Assembly (NCBI GenBank): GCA_903930505.1
Contig: CAIYYQ010000358.1
Span: 1-11,533 of the forward strand
Reading direction: 5' to 3'
Length of the DNA: 11,533 nt
Source of the DNA: Methanobacteriota archaeon
GTDB lineage: Archaea; Thermoplasmatota; E2; DHVEG-1
In this document: piece after piece, positions 8,201 to 11,533 of the stretch
Position numbering within the stretch: position 1 is the stretch's first letter
Layout of the letters: the number at the start of each line of letters is the position of its first letter
The notes under the pieces: generated by a model
Told to the model about the DNA's origin: nothing
Databases searched by the model: none
What the model saw: the letters and a program-made list of their open reading frames with translations, nothing else
Position numbers and translations under genes: made by a program

Positions 8201-11200
8201 AACATCGTAGGTAACAGTGTCATAGGGACCTGGATCACCTCCAACCCAACTTAATTCAGTATCTATTGATGCTATTGAACCATTCTCTGGAGATGGATCT
8301 GAGGGAATAAAAGGAGGTTCATTTTCTGAAGAGAAGATGTAAAGATTGCCATCCTCGGAACCAATATAGACTTTTCCATCCACGATAGCAGGAGAAGACA
8401 AAATGAAATTTCCTGTTGTAAAATTCCACAGAACGGTTCCATTTAAAGCATCAAGACAATAGACATTTCGATCATATGAACCAAAATATACTTTATAGTC
8501 TGCAACTGCTGGAGAAGAAACAATCCAGGGACCTAGCGTGGAAAAACTCCAAATTAAATTTGTAGTTCCATCATCGTTCCCCTCTGCGTCTAAACAATAC
8601 ATTTTGTTGTCTTCTGAACCCACATAGACGTTTCCATAAGCAACTGCAGGAGTAGACCAAACGCCATCATCTGTGGAATATGTCCAAACTACAACTCCAT
8701 TTGTAGCATTTAAACAATAGATTTTCCAATCATCTGAACCTATATAGACTCTGTTATTTATGACTGTAGGTGAAGAAAGGATAGTAGTTCCTATTTGTGT
8801 AGCCCAGAATTGATATCCATTCTCCGCATTCAATGCACGAACAAATCCCGCTTCTTCGGCTATATAGACAATTCCATTAACCACGGCAGGGGAAGATCTT
8901 ATCCTCCAGACTGTTTGAATACTCCAAATATAACTTCCATTCAAAGCATTTAAGCAGTATAATTTTGCATCCATGGAACCTATGTAGAGTTTATTTTCAT
9001 AAATAACAGGGGAGGAAAAAACGATTGATCCTCCTGTCGTATAACTCCAAATGAAACTACCATTATTTGCGTTCAGACAATACACGTTTCCATCATATGA
9101 ACCAAAATATACTTTATCCTCCCAAACTGCGGGAGAAGATTCTATATGACTACCAGTGGTATAACTCCAGAGTAAGCTCCCGTTTCTTGAATCTAGGCAA
9201 TATAATTTGTTATTATAGGATCCGATATATATTTTATCATTGATTACGGCAGGAGAAGAAAAAGATATACTCCCTGTCGGATAATACCACACCGAGTTGA
9301 TATATGAAGGTGCTACAGTAGTTGAATACCCTATATGTGTTTTATCATGATGGAACATGGGCCAATTTTCCGGAGATGGTACAATCTCGGTTTTGAAGTG
9401 CCATATTGGCCCTATAGCTGATGCTCCATGGTTATCCCATGTGACAATCTGCCAATAATACGTGGTATTCAATTCCATTGTTTCAGGTTCGTAAATTTTA
9501 CTACTTTGGTTATTAACAACTTTTATTGGAGGGTTTGTTTTTCCAAAATAAACATCATAAGTAACGTAATCGAAAGGGTCAGGGTCATCGCCAAACCATT
9601 TTAAAGGTGCATATATGGATATTTCAATTGCGTTATTATCTGGAATGGGGTTACTTGGAGTGTATGGTGGGTTTGTTATCGTGATAATTTTTATAGGAGA
9701 AAAATCACTCTTACGTCCATCTATATTCTCTGCTTTTACCTTTACATTATAGATGCCTGAGAATCCCCATGAATGAGATATATTCACCGTTGATCCAGAA
9801 GGATAAAAATCTGTCCATTCATCAACAGTTTCATCCCCGTTCCAGTCCCAACCGTATTTAACTGGTTCATTAAAGGGATCGTTTGTAGTTGTAGAAAAAT
9901 TGCATAAACTCCCAGGGTTATCTAGATCAGGTCCATTTGGTTTATTTGGAATATCTGGTGTCATTCCGTCATATGTATCTGGATAGATCGATATCCATGA
10001 TACCCAAGCAGTGTCACCTGGGCTCCCTTGATATTTGAGTAATGATATTGTAAAACCATTATTGGACGTGTTAATTGGATACGATATCGTGGCAGCTAAA
10101 CTATTTTGAGCGTTTGTTACTACATTCGGTGCGCTTGGGAATTGCAGGTTATATTGAACAAAGACATTATTTCTAATGTATGTACATCTTGATTCAATCA
10201 TAAGGTGGGAATGAAGATCAATGTATTGACCTGGATAGATAGCGATCCAGTATACCATTGCATTGTTCACCGGTTGGTTGTTATTATTATTTAAAAGTAT
10301 TATAAAATTACTTGACACCGGATTCTTTACATTTGAAATAATTGGCACTCCGTTTAAATTTGCATTAGTAATTACGACAGGGACGCCAAGGAAATTATGG
10401 TTGAAATATACAGTTGTATGATCATTATATTTTCCATATCCTGTTTCTATAGCTAACCCTTGCGAGTTAGTATATTCATTTGGATACATTGCTATCCAGA
10501 ATACTTGTGCATTCTGTACTCGGGCTCCAGTATAATCAATGATTGCTAGATAAAATCCATCGGTTGTTACGTTAATAGGACAGGACATTACTGGTTTCCC
10601 GCTAGCTATTGACTGTGAACATGTTACTACATATGGGCGAAGAGGAAAATGTACGCTATAGGGGATGAAATCACCATCGCTATATTGTCCAAATCCGGTT
10701 TTAATCATGAGTCCTGACTCCGTGCTCACACTCATGTTAATCCATTGACTTTCAGCATTAAAAATATCCATGGATTTCGCCTGTAATAAAAAGGTACTCA
10801 TGGTAGTCCAAGTATGGTTCACGGAAATCTCTGTTCCAGAAGGATATGGACCAAGCCACCCTGAAGATGAATTGTCGCCCCAATCGATATAATAGTAGAT
10901 ATCATTTGCATTAGGATCAATTGTAACAAAATGGTAGGTATATTCCACATTTTTGATTAATATCTGGGGGCCTGTGATAGTTGGAGAAATTGGTGGGTCA
11001 TTGATTCCGGCTACGTTAATTACTTCGGTATGATTCTGTTGATGACCATCGTTATCACTGATTGTTAGAAGCACAAGATATTGTCCATATTGCATATAAT
11101 TATGAAGGGAAAAAAGTCCAGTATCATTTTTTCCATCGCCGAAATCCCAATAGTACCATACGATAGTGCCATCCCGATCATATGATGAAGTCGCATTAAA

Positions 11201-11533
11201 CATGACCGTAAAATTATTGATAATATAACTAAAATTGGCGACTGGTCGATTCTCACCCCATTCATATATCAATGGATACCTATCCTGATTACTTCCACCT
11301 GAAATATTATATGGTTTGTCTCCAATTCCATCGTGATTCAGATCAGAAGCCGTATAATCATCCCAATAGTTACCACCACTTTGATCACCTTCGTCGAAAT
11401 TTTTAGAGAAAGATGCATGATCCTCTGCATTCTGGTTATTGTTTATAAAATTATTATGATATACCCATGTACCATAAGAACCACTCTCTAAATATACACC
11501 CCCGATTAGATTATCTGAAATAATATTTTCATA
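5279..11533 (-). CDS. Giant multimodular extracellular protein with PQQ and RCC1-type propellers, beta-helices and dockerin (5' end outside window)
   Basis: One frame stays open from the right edge to TAA 5279-5281, giving at least 2084 residues. The TTG at 11270-11272 is not the start, because the 87 codons before it are a NosD-type beta-helix tail (with YNISGGSNQDRYP). Numbered from codon 11531-11533: beta-helix tail 1-94; PKD 96-176 (WDFGDG); PKD-like 179-271; three H-lectin-like repeats 274-523; PKD-like 527-619; Fn3-like 622-719; PQQ-type propeller 721-1071; Fn3-like 1073-1166; NosD-type beta-helix 1168-1443; Fn3-like 1445-1541; RCC1/BLIP-II-like propeller 1543-1814; Fn3-like 1816-1913; PKD-like 1919-2020; dockerin 2021-2084. 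Many N-X-S/T sequons suggest a glycosylated surface protein. There is no membrane anchor at the C-terminus, and the signal peptide would lie outside the window. No catalytic site is recognised. The likely role is binding or scaffolding on the cell surface or in a secreted complex. Module identities are solid; the overall function is inferred. Confidence 0.93.
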   Translation of the reverse strand, partial: YENIISDNLIGGVYLESGSYGTWVYHNNFINNNQNAEDHASFSKNFDEGDQSGGNYWDDYTASDLNHDGIGDKPYNISGGSNQDRYPLIYEWGENRPVANFSYIINNFTVMFNATSSYDRDGTIVWYYWDFGDGKNDTGLFSLHNYMQYGQYLVLLTISDNDGHQQNHTEVINVAGINDPPISPTITGPQILIKNVEYTYHFVTIDPNANDIYYYIDWGDNSSSGWLGPYPSGTEISVNHTWTTMSTFLLQAKSMDIFNAESQWINMSVSTESGLMIKTGFGQYSDGDFIPYSVHFPLRPYVVTCSQSIASGKPVMSCPINVTTDGFYLAIIDYTGARVQNAQVFWIAMYPNEYTNSQGLAIETGYGKYNDHTTVYFNHNFLGVPVVITNANLNGVPIISNVKNPVSSNFIILLNNNNNQPVNNAMVYWIAIYPGQYIDLHSHLMIESRCTYIRNNVFVQYNLQFPSAPNVVTNAQNSLAATISYPINTSNNGFTISLLKYQGSPGDTAWVSWISIYPDTYDGMTPDIPNKPNGPDLDNPGSLCNFSTTTNDPFNEPVKYGWDWNGDETVDEWTDFYPSGSTVNISHSWGFSGIYNVKVKAENIDGRKSDFSPIKIITITNPPYTPSNPIPDNNAIEISIYAPLKWFGDDPDPFDYVTYDVYFGKTNPPIKVVNNQSSKIYEPETMELNTTYYWQIVTWDNHGASAIGPIWHFKTEIVPSPENWPMFHHDKTHIGYSTTVAPSYINSVWYYPTGSISFSSPAVINDKIYIGSYNNKLYCLDSRNGSLLWSYTTGSHIESSPAVWEDKVYFGSYDGNVYCLNANNGSFIWSYTTGGSIVFSSPVIYENKLYIGSMDAKLYCLNALNGSYIWSIQTVWRIRSSPAVVNGIVYIAEEAGFVRALNAENGYQFWATQIGTTILSSPTVINNRVYIGSDDWKIYCLNATNGVVVWTYSTDDGVWSTPAVAYGNVYVGSEDNKMYCLDAEGNDDGTTNLIWSFSTLGPWIVSSPAVADYKVYFGSYDRNVYCLDALNGTVLWNFTTGNFILSSPAIVDGKVYIGSEDGNLYIFSSENEPPFIPSDPSPENGSIASIDTELSWVGGDPGPYDTVTYDVYFGTATPPPQVSWNQSSTLFNPGFLDPDTTYYWQIIARDSHNAATVGPLWFFTTNINIVYVDDNADPSWYDATHVRTIQEGINNATSGSMVFVNAGRYDENIDVNKTLSLRGEDKETTVIDGKNGFTVILITAPFVNISEFTIQNTGNSSGIGIWLRSNHSNISSNKIMSNEYAGVWSYSSNSTISENFIIENGHGIVFKDSYFNNDNIISDNNISSNYGWAIYLSQANRNRIFRNTFQSNDCGIRIWSSKNNVIYHNNFIGNNQNAYDDSNNPWNAWDNGYPSGGNYWSDYNGTDTNHDGFGDTPYNISGKNPPNQDRYPFIYQNGWIPNNPPYNPSNPNPPLGAASVDINVNLSWIGGDPNPEDTVTYDVYFGTTNPPPKIISRQTNTTYNPGLLYYSTTYYWKIISWDIHGASTSGPVWRFTTFPTPSSIVAWGYNYDGQCNVPEPNTGFIAADGGRSHSLGLKSNGSIIAWGNNLYHQCSVPFPNTGFIAVAAGFYHSLGLKADGSIVAWGWNGNGQCNVPAPNTDFIAVAAGYTHSLGLKADGSIVAWGSNNNGQCNVPEPNTGFIAVDGGSSHSLGLKDDGSIVAWGSNDHGQCNLPTPNTNFTAISTCNYHNLGLKANGSVVAWGSNNYGQCNVPEPNTNFIAVSAGWEHSLGLKSDESIVGWGKNNYGQSYVPPPNTNFVIIATGYNHNLCIRQNSPPYIPSNPYPSSNATNISVNTLLNWIGGDSDPNDIVTYDVYFGTNNPPPKIVSNQTGTSYDPGTINYNITYYWKITAWDNHGASTAGPIWSYTTVTKPPAPAQPVDITAWHIYTADLYKGIGGYPGRYNGQPYTYQSNSTETSSDLYFTFYWDEDNITVVGPVSDSASATHTYGQWGTYNITVTVKHGTDGTPSESSVARSVRMYKAGDVNLDNRVTFADIDPFVETLSGHLAYVTAHPDGYWFTADCNQDGNVTFADIDPFVALLGTK
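5282..5473 (-). other. Type I dockerin module at the C-terminus of the giant protein
   Basis: Two EF-hand-like calcium loops are visible at residues 2024-2035 (DVNLDNRVTFAD) and 2062-2073 (DCNQDGNVTFAD), each with D/N/D/D at positions 1, 3, 5 and 12. Each is followed by IDPFV and an F-helix. The two halves are duplicated, as in true dockerins, with a longer linker between them. Dockerins bind cohesins with calcium. No cohesin domain is seen in the window. Confidence 0.88.
5474..5779 (-). other. Fourth PKD-like domain of the giant protein
   Basis: Residues 1919-2020. The end has the PKD pattern ATHTYGQWGTYNITVTV after an FYWDED strand. The N-terminal part (VDITAWHIYTADLYKGIGG) is less typical, so this may be a divergent PKD or Ig-like fold. 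It links the last Fn3-like module to the dockerin. Confidence 0.55.
5795..6088 (-). repeat. Fn3-like spacer module D
   Basis: Residues 1816-1913, between the RCC1-type propeller and the last PKD-like domain. It opens with PPYIPSNPYP, contains LNWIGGDSDP and VTYDVYFGT, and ends GPIWSYTT. It is one of four copies of about 95 residues, closest by eye to module C. Confidence 0.75.
6092..6907 (-). repeat. RCC1/BLIP-II-like seven-repeat propeller
   Basis: Seven tandem repeats of exactly 39 residues (117 bp), residues 1543-1814. The repeat core is AWGxNxxGQCNVPxPNT, then FIAV, then AGxxHSLGLKxDGSIV. The tryptophans fall at 1547, 1586, 1625, 1664, 1703, 1742 and 1781. Classical RCC1 repeats are near 50 residues; the short form resembles BLIP-II-type seven-bladed propellers. 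Coding DNA is also conserved: the complement of HSLGLK recurs almost unchanged six times. The last copy is the most diverged (GWG, QSYVP, HNLCIRQ). It probably forms one closed protein- or ligand-binding propeller. Confidence 0.85.
6911..7201 (-). repeat. Fn3-like spacer module C
   Basis: Residues 1445-1541, between the beta-helix and the RCC1-type propeller. It opens PYNPSNPNPP, contains LSWIGGDPNP and VTYDVYFGTTNPPP, and ends GPVWRFTT. Confidence 0.75.
7205..8032 (-). other. NosD-type right-handed beta-helix domain of the giant protein
   Basis: Residues 1168-1443. It starts with YVDDNADPSW and TIQEGINNATSG, the usual N-terminal cap of archaeal NosD-like or pectate-lyase-like helices. It continues with RYDENIDVNKTLSLRGEDK and TTVIDG, then about eight short N-rich rungs such as HSNISSNKI and NRIFRNTFQSN. 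The tail carries GGNYWSDYN, a DTNHDGFGD calcium-like loop, and QDRYP. The fold is commonly carbohydrate-binding or carbohydrate-active, but no catalytic residues are recognised. Confidence 0.8.
8036..8317 (-). repeat. Fn3-like spacer module B
   Basis: Residues 1073-1166, between the PQQ-type propeller and the beta-helix. It opens PPFIPSDPSP, contains LSWVGGDPGP and VTYDVYFGTATPPP, and ends GPLWFFTT. Confidence 0.75.
8321..9373 (-). repeat. Eight-repeat PQQ-type beta-propeller
   Basis: Residues 721-1071. Eight repeats of about 40 residues follow the pattern SSPAV...VYIGS...YCLDxxNGxxxW. The prolines of SSP fall at 761, 801, 842, 882, 922, 962, 1008 and 1048, so the period is 40 except for one repeat lengthened by six residues (EGNDDGTTN, blade 6). 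The segment before repeat 1 (NWPMFHHDKTHIGYS) is the usual lead-in of PQQ-like or outer-membrane-assembly-like propellers and probably closes the ring. Family signatures suggest a structural propeller rather than a quinoprotein enzyme; no PQQ-ligand residues are identified. Confidence 0.88.
9377..9670 (-). repeat. Fn3-like spacer module A
   Basis: Residues 622-719, before the PQQ-type propeller. It opens PPYTPSNPIP, contains LKWFGDDPDP and VTYDVYFGKTNPP, and ends GPIWHFKT. It is the most diverged of the four copies by eye (FGDD in place of IGGD). Confidence 0.72.
9677..9955 (-). other. Third PKD-like domain of the giant protein
   Basis: Residues 527-619. It carries KYGWDWNGDETVDEW, where the usual PKD WDFGDG is replaced by a WDWNGD calcium-like loop, and ISHSWGFSGIYNVKVKAEN in place of the HTY strand. 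This subtype is frequent in archaeal surface proteins. Confidence 0.7.
9965..10714 (-). repeat. Three tandem H-type-lectin-like repeats
   Basis: Three repeats of about 80 residues (274-357, 359-443, 444-523). Each has a start like IETGYGKYND (degenerate in copy 3, IESRCTYIRN), a strand pair VxFxxxFxxxPxVV, a middle strand such as NVTTDGFYLAI, and an end VxWIAIYP. The order matches the H-type lectin fold (discoidin C-terminal or Helix pomatia agglutinin type), in which the final strand is WIA. Copies are clearly related but diverged. They are probably glycan-binding; no ligand residues can be assigned by eye. Confidence 0.62.
10721..10999 (-). other. Second PKD-like domain of the giant protein
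   Basis: Residues 179-271. It contains YYIDWGDNSSSGWLGPYPSG (WDFGDG replaced by IDWGDN) and ISVNHTWTT with the terminal strand FLLQAKSMD. It is a PKD or Ig-like spacer preceding the lectin-like repeats. Confidence 0.65.
11006..11248 (-). other. PKD domain of the giant protein
   Basis: Residues 96-176. A canonical PKD core is visible: RPVANFSY, SYDRDGTIVWYYWDFGDG, and YGQYLVLLTISDNDG. PKD domains are Ig-like extracellular spacers or binding domains. Confidence 0.85.
11255..11533 (-). other. C-terminal tail of a first NosD-type beta-helix, cut by the window edge
   Basis: Residues 1-94 from the edge. Rungs such as YENIISDNLIGGVYLESGS and VYHNNFINNNQNAED lead to GGNYWDDYTASDLNHDGIGD and then YNISGGSNQDRYPLIYEWG, the same tail as in the complete beta-helix at 7205-8032. 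The protein therefore carries two such helices. Confidence 0.8.

Noticed and set aside
8321..9373. PQQ-dependent dehydrogenase
   Set aside because: The repeats are PQQ-type propeller blades, but I cannot identify quinone- or calcium-binding catalytic residues; a structural propeller is more likely.

Overview
The window comes from an archaeon. It encodes an archaeal/eukaryotic-type MCM helicase, elongation factor 2 with a diphthamide-site histidine, and archaeal uS7 and uS12, and it has TATA-box (box A) promoters and T-tract terminators. The giant surface-type protein (PKD, Fn3-like, PQQ, NosD-type and dockerin modules) suggests a sediment-type euryarchaeote, possibly Thermoplasmatota. That finer placement is a guess from module style.

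Layout. Positions 1-1313 (+) hold the C-terminal two thirds of MCM, cut by the left edge. Everything else is on the minus strand and converges on it: a 119-codon orphan gene (1410-1769) with its own promoter and a strong Shine-Dalgarno; then, read right to left, the compact translation operon rps12 (4701-5132), rps7 (4102-4698), fusA/EF-2 (1871-4069), which starts from a clear box A at 5179-5186 and ends in a small hairpin plus T-tracts right at the EF-2 stop. Upstream of rps12 on the same strand is one giant reading frame. It runs from the right edge (11533) to 5279 with no stop, giving at least 2084 residues without its N-terminus.

The giant protein is a string of beta-structured modules. 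From the N-terminal side: tail of a NosD-type beta-helix, PKD, a second PKD-like domain, three H-type-lectin-like repeats, a third PKD-like domain, Fn3-like A, eight-bladed PQQ-type propeller, Fn3-like B, complete NosD-type beta-helix, Fn3-like C, seven-repeat RCC1/BLIP-II-like propeller with an exact 39-residue period, Fn3-like D, a fourth PKD-like domain, and a terminal type I dockerin. Four near-identical Fn3-like spacers separate the three large C-terminal folds, so the gene looks assembled from exchangeable cassettes. It is probably secreted, with recognition or scaffolding functions and attachment through the dockerin to a cohesin partner that is not in this window.

The housekeeping genes are ordinary. 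The second-look items are the giant protein's architecture, its internal repeats and cysteine ladders, and the unidentified small gene. I saw no mobile element, CRISPR array, tRNA or rRNA. No gap between genes exceeds 150 bases.
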